DNA from: Spartobacteria bacterium
Lineage (GTDB): Bacteria; Verrucomicrobiota; Verrucomicrobiia; Chthoniobacterales; Chthoniobacteraceae
Assembly (NCBI GenBank): GCA_025355595.1
Contig: JANXZI010000337.1
Coordinates: 1-7,010, forward strand
Direction of reading: 5' to 3'
DNA length: 7,010 nucleotides
A program made the translations under genes and the position numbers. Position 1 is the stretch's first letter, and each line of letters opens with the position of its first letter. Shown here piece by piece: positions 1 to 7,010 of the stretch. Below the pieces are notes generated by a model. That model was given only the letters and a program-made list of their open reading frames with translations, ran no database searches and was not told the DNA's origin.

Positions 1-1
1 C

Positions 2-451
2 GACATCCTGCCGCCGCAGGTGAAGTCGCTGAACTATCTCAACAATGTGATGGCGAAAGTGGAGGCGATCCAGGCGGGCGCGGAGGAGGGGCTGATGCTG
101 AACGATCAGGGTCTCGTCGCGGAATGCACGGGCGACAACATCTTCATCATCCGCGACGGCGCGATCTCCACGCCGCCGCTCAGCGCCGGTGCGCTCGACG
201 GCATCACGCGCCGCGTCGTGTTTGAAATCGCAGCGGCGCTCGGCATTCCGCTGCACGAGCGCGACCTTACGAGGCACGACATTTTTACGGCGGACGAATG
301 CTTCCTCACCGGCACCGCCGCGGAAGTGATCGCGGCGGTGAAGCTCGATCAGCGGGTCATCGGCGACGGGAAGCCCGGCGTGGTCACGAAGCGCGTCATC
401 GAAAAATTCCGCGAGATCGCGCAGTCCACGGGCACGCCGGTTTACGAGTAG
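2..451 (+). CDS. ilvE: Branched-chain amino acid aminotransferase (class IV), 3' part
   Basis: This is the C-terminal 149 residues of a PLP-dependent fold-type IV aminotransferase; the reading frame is open to the window's left edge, so the gene starts upstream. The GTG at 20 is internal, not a start. The family transfers the amino group between glutamate and branched-chain 2-oxo acids in the cytoplasm. The segment QVKSLNYLNN (from 17) carries the lysine (codon 23-25) that forms the Schiff base with PLP in this family. The glutamate at 122-124, in AECTGDNIF, matches the residue that binds the PLP ring nitrogen; this position is commonly followed by G or S rather than C. GITRR, LTRHDIFTADE, LTGTAAEV (phosphate-binding) and IGDGKPG follow in the expected order. 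The end matches the family's usual C-terminus, so the gene is intact at its 3' end. D-amino-acid transaminase shares many of these motifs and cannot be fully excluded, but the YLNN and RHDIFTADE segments fit IlvE better. Confidence 0.85.
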   Translation, partial: DILPPQVKSLNYLNNVMAKVEAIQAGAEEGLMLNDQGLVAECTGDNIFIIRDGAISTPPLSAGALDGITRRVVFEIAAALGIPLHERDLTRHDIFTADECFLTGTAAEVIAAVKLDQRVIGDGKPGVVTKRVIEKFREIAQSTGTPVYE

Positions 452-480
452 GCGGCCGTTTTTTGAGCCCGTGCCGTGGC

Positions 481-501
481 GGAATGGGAGGCGTGCATTC
501 C
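481..501. promoter_or_regulatory. Small perfect hairpin upstream of the DUF1501 gene
   Basis: GGAATG (481-486) and CATTCC (496-501) form a perfect 6-bp stem with a 9-nt loop that contains GGAGG. A run of A (503-508) follows rather than T, so this is not a + strand intrinsic terminator. It lies between the ilvE stop and the preferred start of the next gene, where it could be leader structure or chance. No function can be assigned. Confidence 0.25.
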
Positions 502-564
502 CAAAAAATGCGCGCTAAGTTTGAGGTGCTCACGAGGCTTCTCCACCACAACCCTTCCCACACC

Positions 565-2046
<1,482 letters not shown>

Positions 2047-2051
2047 CGCCA

Positions 2052-2083
2052 AGCAGTCCCGCGGGCCTCCGGGCGTGTCTGCT
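2052..2083. terminator. Intergenic hairpin 1 after the DUF1501 gene (possible terminator)
   Basis: AGCAG (2052-2056) pairs with CTGCT (2079-2083), and inside it CCCG (2058-2061) pairs with CGGG (2070-2073) around an 8-nt loop. The two helices are separated by an asymmetric internal loop. It begins 5 nt after the DUF1501 stop codon. There is no T-run after it, so a classical intrinsic terminator is not shown; 3'-end protection of the upstream mRNA is an alternative. Confidence 0.35.
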
Positions 2084-2090
2084 CGCAATG

Positions 2091-2114
2091 TTGCCTTCGC
2101 ACACGCGAAGGCAG
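2091..2114. terminator. Intergenic hairpin 2, strong 9-bp stem with 4-nt loop
   Basis: TGCCTTCGC (2092-2100) and GCGAAGGCA (2105-2113) are exact reverse complements around the loop ACAC; a T-G pair (2091/2114) can extend the stem. It starts 8 nt after hairpin 1 and ends 24 nt before the preferred ATG of the M60 gene. No T-tract follows, so it may be a U-less terminator, an RNA-processing or stabilising structure, or a translational control element. It lies just downstream of an alternative ATG at 2088, which makes that start less attractive. Confidence 0.5.
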
Positions 2115-2138
2115 AGGATCCGCGCCCTTCATTTCCTC

Positions 2139-4352
2139 ATGCGCCTCATCCTGTGCCTCCACCTCGCCGTCGTTCACACTTTCGCCGCACCCGCCGTCGC
2201 CCCGGTGAACTGGCAGTCCGCCGAGCGCGCGAAGCTGCTCGCGGGGGTCTCCGCAGTGCCGAAGCTCGGCGCACCCGGGCCGATTGCGATCTGGGGACCG
2301 CTCGCGTTCCCCGTGCTCGCCGCGGGTGAGGACGGAAAGTTGGAGACTGCGCTCGTCGCCGCGGCGGGCTTTGGAAAGGGGCGCATCGTTCTTTTCGGCC
2401 ACAACAGCTATCTCGAACCCGGCGCTGGCAATGAAGCGAACGTCGGCGCGCTCCTCGTGAATGCCGTGAAGTGGGGCACGCAGAAGCAGAAGCCGCGCAT
2501 CGGCACGAATGACGCGAAAACGGCGACGTTTCTGGCGGCGCAGAAGTTTGATGTTAAAAAATTAGCAGGAGCGCCGGACAGGAAGAACATCCACGACTTC
2601 GATGTGCTGGTGCTGAACGCGCAGTCCTTCACCGCCGACGCCGAGGGCCAGGCGGTGCTCGACTTTGTGAAGAATGGCGGCGGCCTCGTCGCGGCGATGA
2701 CGGGCTGGGCCTTTGAGCAGACGAGCGGGGGCAAGCGGCTGAATCTCGCGAACAGTCTCAACACCGCGCTCACGGCCGCGGGCATCGCGTTCACGGATGC
2801 GGGCATCGGCAAGGACAAGGATTTTTCCCCGCGCACCGATCTGCCGCCGCTGATGAACGCGCAGCTCGCGCTCGACGCGATGATGCGCGCGCAGAAGGGC
2901 GGTGTGGCGCTCACGCCCGAGGAATTCGCGCAGGGCAGCAGCGCGATCCAGCTCGCCCTCTCCGCGCAGTCGCCGGGGCGATCCGCGTTTCAAACCGCCG
3001 CGCTCGGCGCACTCGCGGGAGGCACTGCCGCGGTGCCGACTGCGAAGAAGCCGCTCACGCTCGCGAAGGACGCCGCCGCGCGCAACCGGCTCGGCATCGA
3101 GACGCGCGTGCTGAAGATGGCGAATGCCGCGGACATCCGGGCGCATCCTGCGGCGAAGGAATTCCCCGGCCTCGCGCCCGCGGATGCGCCGCGCGTCACG
3201 CGTGAGGTGGCCGTTCATCCGGATGTGCCCGGCTGGACGAGCACCGGCCTGTGGGTGAACGCCGGCGATCCCGTGACGGTGAAAGTGCCGGCGTCCATCG
3301 CGGGCAAGGGCTTCGGCGTCCGCATCGGCTGCCATTCGGACTCGCTCTACCACCTCGAAAAATGGGAGCGCGCGCCGGAGATCACGCGCTCCGTGCCGAT
3401 CGAGACGGAGACGACCCTCGCGGCGAATGCCTTCGGCGGGCTCGTGTTCATCGAGGTGCCGGATCGCGCGAAGGGCACGCCGGATTTCAACGTGACGATC
3501 GCCGGTGGGATCGAGGCGCCGCTCTTTGTCCTCGGCCGCGACGACGACGCGAAATGGAACAGCACGACCAAGCACCGCAAGGCACCGTGGGCGGAATTTG
3601 TGTGCGACAAGGTGATCCTCTGCTGCCCGACGGCGAACGCGCAGCACGTCACGAATCCCACGGAGCTGATGAAATTCTGGACGCGCGTCGTGGACGCGCA
3701 GGACGAGATTTCCAACCAATCCAAGGATCGCAAGCGTCCCGAGCGATACGTGTGCGACGTGCAGATCAGCGCGGGCTACATGCACAGCGGCTACCCGATC
3801 ATGGTGCCGGTGAGCGCCGCGGATGAGATGATCACTTTCAACAAGACGAAGGCGCCGGGCTGGGGCTACTATCACGAGCTCGGGCACAACCATCAGCGCG
3901 GTGAGTTCACATTCGAGGGCACGGGCGAGGTCACGAACAACGTGCTCGGCATGTATGTGATCGAGTACGTGCTCGGCCACGATCCGCTCACGGGACATGG
4001 CGCGATCGCGCCGAAGAAACTCGAGGAGCACGTCGCGGCGATCAAAAAGTCCGGCAACAAGTTTGCGCTGTGGAAGAGCGATCCGTTCCTCGCGCTCACG
4101 ACCTACATTCAGCTCGTGCAGGGCTTCGGCTGGGAGTCGTGGCGGGCGTATCTGCACAGTTTCGCTGACCCGTCCTTCGGTCCCGCGCCGAAAAGCGACG
4201 ACGAGAAGCGCGATCAGTTCCTCGTGCGCTACTCGAAGATCACGAAGAAAAACCTCGGCGACTTTTTCGAGTTCTGGGGCATCCCGGTCAGCTCTTCTGC
4301 CAAGGCGGAGGCCGCGAAATTTGAGCGCTGGATGCCGAATGACGTGAAGTGA
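2139..4352 (+). CDS. Secreted M60-like zinc metallopeptidase, TCAF-type architecture
   Basis: The 737-residue product starts with a Sec signal peptide (residues 1 to about 18-21: basic R2, hydrophobic core, then AAPAVA). Residues about 45-250 resemble the glutamine-amidotransferase/ThuA-like N-terminal domain of TCAF proteins: GPIAIWGPL near 47, DFDVLVLNAQ near 153, GGGLVAAMTGW near 180. After the signal peptide no cysteine occurs before C398, so this domain cannot use a cysteine nucleophile. Residues about 365-445 match the beta-sandwich that precedes M60 domains (GWTSTGLWV, RIGCHSD at 395-401, FGGLVFIEVP from 432). The catalytic M60 domain follows: HELGH at 579-583 supplies two zinc histidines and the general base E580, and GEVTNN supplies the probable third ligand E597, with E593 the alternative. 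M60 enzymes cut mucin-like glycoproteins; the substrate here is unknown. ATG 2139 is preferred because the signal peptide begins there; ATG 2088 would add a 17-residue basic extension. No clear ribosome site is seen. The frame is open upstream only as a shadow of the DUF1501 gene. Confidence 0.88.
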   Translation: MRLILCLHLAVVHTFAAPAVAPVNWQSAERAKLLAGVSAVPKLGAPGPIAIWGPLAFPVLAAGEDGKLETALVAAAGFGKGRIVLFGHNSYLEPGAGNEANVGALLVNAVKWGTQKQKPRIGTNDAKTATFLAAQKFDVKKLAGAPDRKNIHDFDVLVLNAQSFTADAEGQAVLDFVKNGGGLVAAMTGWAFEQTSGGKRLNLANSLNTALTAAGIAFTDAGIGKDKDFSPRTDLPPLMNAQLALDAMMRAQKGGVALTPEEFAQGSSAIQLALSAQSPGRSAFQTAALGALAGGTAAVPTAKKPLTLAKDAAARNRLGIETRVLKMANAADIRAHPAAKEFPGLAPADAPRVTREVAVHPDVPGWTSTGLWVNAGDPVTVKVPASIAGKGFGVRIGCHSDSLYHLEKWERAPEITRSVPIETETTLAANAFGGLVFIEVPDRAKGTPDFNVTIAGGIEAPLFVLGRDDDAKWNSTTKHRKAPWAEFVCDKVILCCPTANAQHVTNPTELMKFWTRVVDAQDEISNQSKDRKRPERYVCDVQISAGYMHSGYPIMVPVSAADEMITFNKTKAPGWGYYHELGHNHQRGEFTFEGTGEVTNNVLGMYVIEYVLGHDPLTGHGAIAPKKLEEHVAAIKKSGNKFALWKSDPFLALTTYIQLVQGFGWESWRAYLHSFADPSFGPAPKSDDEKRDQFLVRYSKITKKNLGDFFEFWGIPVSSSAKAEAAKFERWMPNDVK

Positions 4353-4407
4353 CCCGCGGGCAGGTTTGACCGGCGGCGGAAGAACGCGCAGTGTCAGCGT
4401 GCGCCAC

Positions 4408-4481
4408 GCACTCGTAGCTCAACCGGATAGAGCATCGGTCTTCGAAACCGAGGGTTGGGGGTTCGAATCCCTCCGAGTGCA
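4408..4481 (+). tRNA. tRNA-Arg (anticodon TCG)
   Basis: A complete 74-nt cloverleaf. The acceptor stem GCACTCG (4408-4414) pairs perfectly with CGAGTGC (4474-4480), with discriminator A at 4481. The D stem is GCTC/GAGC, the anticodon stem TCGGT/ACCGA (4435-4439 and 4447-4451), the loop CTTCGAA with anticodon TCG at 4442-4444, and the T arm GGGGG-TTCGAAT-CCCTC with one G-T pair. The D loop contains GG followed by A, consistent with the A20 identity element of arginine tRNAs. It should read CGA and probably CGG. The next bases are GCA, so the 3' CCA is not encoded and must be added enzymatically. It stands alone between protein genes. Confidence 0.96.
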
Positions 4482-4670
4482 GCATGCGGACGCACGGTGC
4501 GGCAGCGGATCGCGCGCGCAGTCTGCCGGTCCTCTGCGGGCGGGGCTGCTACTCATGGCGAAATTCATCCCGGTCCGGTCTCGCAAAAAAAGACAGGTCT
4601 GCACGCGGAATCGCATCGGGAAGTCCGCGCGCAGGCACCGCGGCTGCTCTTGCTGATTTAAGAATTTTCC
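4482..4670 (+). other. Non-coding spacer between tRNA-Arg and the receiver protein gene
   Basis: No convincing gene is seen in these 189 bp. One possible hairpin pairs CGCGGA (4604-4609) with TCCGCG (4624-4629) around a 14-nt loop. A short A-rich run (4585-4591) and an AT-rich patch just before the next start codon (about 4655-4669) stand out against the GC-rich background. The patch could contain a -10-like element (TAAGAA at 4659-4664), but no matching -35 is seen at normal spacing, so I do not call a promoter. No U-tailed terminator follows the tRNA. Confidence 0.3.
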
Positions 4671-6359
4671 ATGACATCCCTACCAATAGTGCCTGCCGAA
4701 CGCCGTGATCGGCAGTGCGGCGATGGGAAGGCTCTCCTGGGCGATGTCACCATGGCCCCTCAGGCTGAGGATGCCGTGCCTGCGAAGCTGTGGCTCGAAA
4801 TGATTGGGGAATTCCGCACCGAGCGGGATGAGCTGCGCAGGCGTCTCCAGGCGATCCCGCGGGTCCGCCAGGATGCAGCCGCGCAACTCGCCGAATTCGA
4901 GGCGGCGCATCACTCGATCCGCATGGCGCGCGACAGCCTGCTCGCGCAGGTGCATACGCTCTCGGTGAGCCGCGACCAGGATGCGGGAAAAATCGTTGAA
5001 CTCGCGGAGGCTCTTGATGAGGCCCGCGAGAGGCTCAGCCACAAACAGGACGAACTCGACGCGATGAAGTGCAACTGTGAGGAGTTGCGCGCGCAGATTC
5101 AGGAGCTTGAGGACGCAGCCAGCAAGGCCGGAGCCTGCGATGAAAGCCACGCTGGCGATGCCGCGGGTGTGGACTCGGAGCCAGCGGATGCGGAGCTGCA
5201 CGGGATGTCGAAGGCCGAACTTGCCACGCGACTCTCGATTGCGGGAAAGCGAATCGCCGCGCTCGACACGTACGTCGAGCGGACCCGTGAGCAGCAAAAG
5301 GAGGGCAATTTCCGCCTGATCCAGAAGCTCATCGCGAGTGAGAAAGAGCGAGGAGCGGCCATGGCCTCGGAGGCTTTGCTCCAAGGCGAGCTGGGCGCCG
5401 TCGCGGCGGAGCGCGACTCGATGCAACTCTCGATCGTCGGCTTGGAAAACAGCGTCGCCGAAATGAGGATGCAAGTTGGGGAATTCTCGAACCACGAGGA
5501 TTCGGAAGCCCTCATCAAGGCGCAGCAGCGCGACATCGCGGAACTCACCGCGCAGTTGGACGCGGCCCGCGACGAAGTCCGCCTCGCATGGGCACTCATG
5601 CCCGCGCTCGAATGCCCGGCGCCTGACGCGGTGCCTGCGCGAGTGGTTGAGCCGGCATCCCTTCCGCTTGATGCAAAGGGGACCGATCTGGCCGTCGCAT
5701 CCATGTCAGCCACCATCACCGCCGCGGCCGGATCGCAGGATGCCGCGGAGCAGATCGCGATGCTCGGGGAGCAGCTTTCCACCCTCGGCCAGCGCGCACT
5801 TTGCGCGGGATGGCTCTCGATCCGGCGTCTCGCTGAATCCTGCGGCGAAATCGCCAGGTGGCTCCACAAGAAACCGGCGAAGGTCGCTCTCATGGCCGCG
5901 CTGCTTCACGAGGCATTCACTCTCATGTCAAAAATCGCCGCCTCGCCCGATCCGTGCGTCCACGAGGACACGGAGGGCGTCGAGGTGTATGCGCTGGATG
6001 ACGATGTGGACAACTGCGAGTGCATCGCCGTGGCCCTCGAGAAAATCGGCCTCCGCACCAGCTACGCGTCCAAGCCGAACATCGCCATCAAGGAACTCGG
6101 AACACGGCAGAGCAAACTCATCCTGCTCGATGTCCGCCTCGGCTGCGAGCAGACCGGCTTCGATGTCCACAAAGTCATCCGACAGATGCCGCACCACGAG
6201 CAGACGCCGATCCTGTTCGTCACCGGCCTCTCCAGCGCCGGCCAGCAGATCACCGCGGACGCCTCGGCCAACGACTCCTATCTCGCGAAGCCCTACAATT
6301 TGAATGAACTAAGCCTCAAGGCGCTCAGCATGATCCTCCACTCGCGCCTCCCGGCCTGA
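4671..6359 (+). CDS. Long coiled-coil protein with C-terminal response-regulator receiver domain
   Basis: The 562-residue product has no signal peptide or membrane segment and is probably cytoplasmic. Residues about 45-152 and 178-308 are rich in E, R, Q, A and L with heptad-like spacing, predicting long coiled coils interrupted by a loop at about 153-177. A proline/alanine-rich linker (about 310-355) and a helical segment (about 357-424) follow. The C-terminal 125 residues are a receiver domain: acidic pocket D443/D444 in YALDDDVDN, phospho-acceptor D487 in LILLDVRL, T518 in LFVTGL and K540 in LAKPYN. All key residues are present, so phosphorylation by a histidine kinase is plausible. No DNA-binding or enzymatic output domain is visible, so signalling through the coiled coil to a partner is likely. 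The start is uncertain: ATG 4671 gives the full length, and ATG 4752 (28 residues in) lies closer to the structured part; neither has a clear ribosome site. No kinase gene is present in the window. I do not recognise a named orthologue. Confidence 0.85.
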   Translation: MTSLPIVPAERRDRQCGDGKALLGDVTMAPQAEDAVPAKLWLEMIGEFRTERDELRRRLQAIPRVRQDAAAQLAEFEAAHHSIRMARDSLLAQVHTLSVSRDQDAGKIVELAEALDEARERLSHKQDELDAMKCNCEELRAQIQELEDAASKAGACDESHAGDAAGVDSEPADAELHGMSKAELATRLSIAGKRIAALDTYVERTREQQKEGNFRLIQKLIASEKERGAAMASEALLQGELGAVAAERDSMQLSIVGLENSVAEMRMQVGEFSNHEDSEALIKAQQRDIAELTAQLDAARDEVRLAWALMPALECPAPDAVPARVVEPASLPLDAKGTDLAVASMSATITAAAGSQDAAEQIAMLGEQLSTLGQRALCAGWLSIRRLAESCGEIARWLHKKPAKVALMAALLHEAFTLMSKIAASPDPCVHEDTEGVEVYALDDDVDNCECIAVALEKIGLRTSYASKPNIAIKELGTRQSKLILLDVRLGCEQTGFDVHKVIRQMPHHEQTPILFVTGLSSAGQQITADASANDSYLAKPYNLNELSLKALSMILHSRLPA

Positions 6360-6362
6360 GCG

Positions 6363-6452
6363 AGGAACTGGCGGAAATTTGCTCCTGCGAACGGAAAGGG
6401 CGCGGCATTTGCTGAACCATTGCTTGATGAACAAAAACAATCGCCAGTTCCT
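6363..6452. repeat. 11-bp inverted repeat flanking the TonB receptor start
   Basis: AGGAACTGGCG (6363-6373) is the exact reverse complement of CGCCAGTTCCT (6442-6452). The arms are 68 bp apart; the left arm begins 4 bp after the stop of the receiver-protein gene, and the right arm lies within codons 6-9 of the TonB-receptor gene, so the start codon is in the loop. It could be an mRNA leader structure or an operator-like pair, or it may be coincidence. Confidence 0.3.
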
Positions 6453-7010
6453 TCGTCGGCAGGGCGGCATACCACCGGTCCGATGGGTGGCAATGGTGGC
6501 CGCCTGCGCCCTGCGGGGTGTGGGTGTCGGGGCGGAATCGGCGGATCACATTTTGAACCTGGGCATCGAAGACCTCGGCTCGGTGAAAATTGACACGGTC
6601 TTTGCGGCGTCGAAGTTCACAGAAAAGCTCACGGATGCGCCGTCTTCGGTGACCATCGTGACCCGCGATGAGATTGCCCGCTTTGGCTATCGGACGCTCG
6701 GCGATATTCTGCGCTCGGTGCGCGGCTTCGATGTCACGTATGATCGGAACTACAGCCATGCGGGTGTGCGCGGTTTCACGAGCATTGATGACTACGGCTC
6801 GCGCACGCTGCTGCTTGTGGACGGGCACCGGATGAATGATCCGATCTACGACACGACCGCCGTCGGCACAGACGGGTTTGTGGATGTGGATCTCATCGAG
6901 CGCGTGGAAGTCATCCGCGGCCCTGGGTCCGCGCTCTATGGCAGCAATGCGTTTTTCGGCATCATCAATGTAATCACACGGAGCGGGGCATCGGTGAATG
7001 GAGTGGAGGC
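6427..7010 (+). CDS. TonB-dependent receptor, N-terminal part (signal peptide and plug domain)
   Basis: This is an open frame from ATG 6427 to the right edge, 194 complete codons with no stop, so the beta-barrel is missing only because the window ends. The family imports siderophores, cobalamin, glycans or other ligands across the outer membrane using TonB energy. The N-terminus is basic (R9-R11, R19) followed by a hydrophobic stretch (20-37) ending near GVGAESA; R30 interrupts that core, which is unusual for a Sec signal. The segment IEDLGSVKIDTVFAAS (47-62) precedes the plug. The plug motifs are in order: DAPSSVTIVTRDEI (70-83), LGDILRSVRGFDV (91-103), GVRGF (113-117), LLLVDGHRMND (128-138), VDLIERVEVIRGPGSALYG (154-172) and NAFFGIINVITRSG (174-187). 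The sequence resembles general receptors with a leading LxLEDL-type segment; the ligand cannot be told from the plug. No clear ribosome site precedes the ATG. It lies 67 bp after the receiver-protein gene. Confidence 0.93.
   Translation, partial: MNKNNRQFLRRQGGIPPVRWVAMVAACALRGVGVGAESADHILNLGIEDLGSVKIDTVFAASKFTEKLTDAPSSVTIVTRDEIARFGYRTLGDILRSVRGFDVTYDRNYSHAGVRGFTSIDDYGSRTLLLVDGHRMNDPIYDTTAVGTDGFVDVDLIERVEVIRGPGSALYGSNAFFGIINVITRSGASVNGVE

Noticed and set aside
436..464. Possible intrinsic terminator after ilvE (GCCG/CGGC with a T-run at 459-464)
   Set aside because: The stem is only 4 bp with a 13-nt loop and overlaps the end of the coding sequence; a separate 7-bp pairing (427-433 with 467-473) encloses the T-run instead. 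Not convincing as a terminator.
298..564. Upstream extension of the DUF1501 reading frame overlapping ilvE
   Set aside because: The extra residues are an arginine/glycine-rich shadow of ilvE and would bury the Tat signal about 100 residues inside the protein.
2562..4157. 531-residue open frame on the minus strand, antisense to the M60 gene
   Set aside because: The translation is dominated by R, A, E, H and V with no recognisable domain, as expected for antisense frames in GC-rich codons. The + strand frame has a signal peptide and catalytic motifs.
4386..4404. 5-bp stem GCGCA/TGCGC just before the tRNA
   Set aside because: Short stem of simple GC-rich sequence, easily expected by chance; no T-run and no clear role.
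4288..4616. Minus-strand frames with peptides such as SEGFEPPTLGFED and RRDSNPQPSVSKTDALSG
   Set aside because: These are the well-known false peptides obtained by translating a tRNA gene antisense; they arise from the tRNA at 4408-4481.
4366..4708. Short + strand frames across the tRNA and the following spacer
   Set aside because: They run through the tRNA or have arginine-rich, motif-free sequence and no ribosome site; no small protein can be supported.

Overview
The window is GC-rich DNA with every gene I can support on the + strand. The gene content suggests a Gram-negative member of the Planctomycetota/Verrucomicrobiota group, more likely Verrucomicrobiota. The reasons are an exported DUF1501 protein with a twin-arginine signal, a large exported M60-type metallopeptidase with an N-terminal domain like that of TCAF proteins, a TonB-dependent receptor (so an outer membrane is present), and start codons with weak or no Shine-Dalgarno sequences. 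This assignment is an inference from gene families; no phylogenetic marker is present.

Layout: (1) positions 2-451 hold the 3' part of a class IV aminotransferase, most likely branched-chain aminotransferase IlvE. (2) 565-2046 encode a Tat-exported DUF1501 protein. (3) The 92-bp gap after it contains two back-to-back hairpins. (4) 2139-4352 encode a secreted M60-like zinc metallopeptidase with HELGH and a downstream glutamate. Its N-terminal region resembles a glutamine-amidotransferase fold but has no cysteine. (5) 4408-4481 is a complete tRNA-Arg(TCG). (6) 4482-4670 is a non-coding spacer. (7) 4671-6359 encode a long coiled-coil protein ending in a phosphorylatable receiver domain. (8) 6427 to the window end encodes the signal peptide and plug domain of a TonB-dependent receptor, cut by the window edge.

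How the genes relate: the aminotransferase is housekeeping amino-acid metabolism. The DUF1501 and M60 genes are adjacent and co-directional and both products are exported, so they may share a role in handling extracellular or periplasmic polymers, but the hairpins between them could separate their expression. The receiver protein and the TonB receptor are 67 bp apart; a functional link is possible but unproven. I see no CRISPR array, insertion sequence, phage gene, toxin-antitoxin pair or recognised defence system, and nothing here amounts to a clear new multigene system. The least ordinary items are the domain layouts of the M60 and receiver proteins and the intergenic hairpins.
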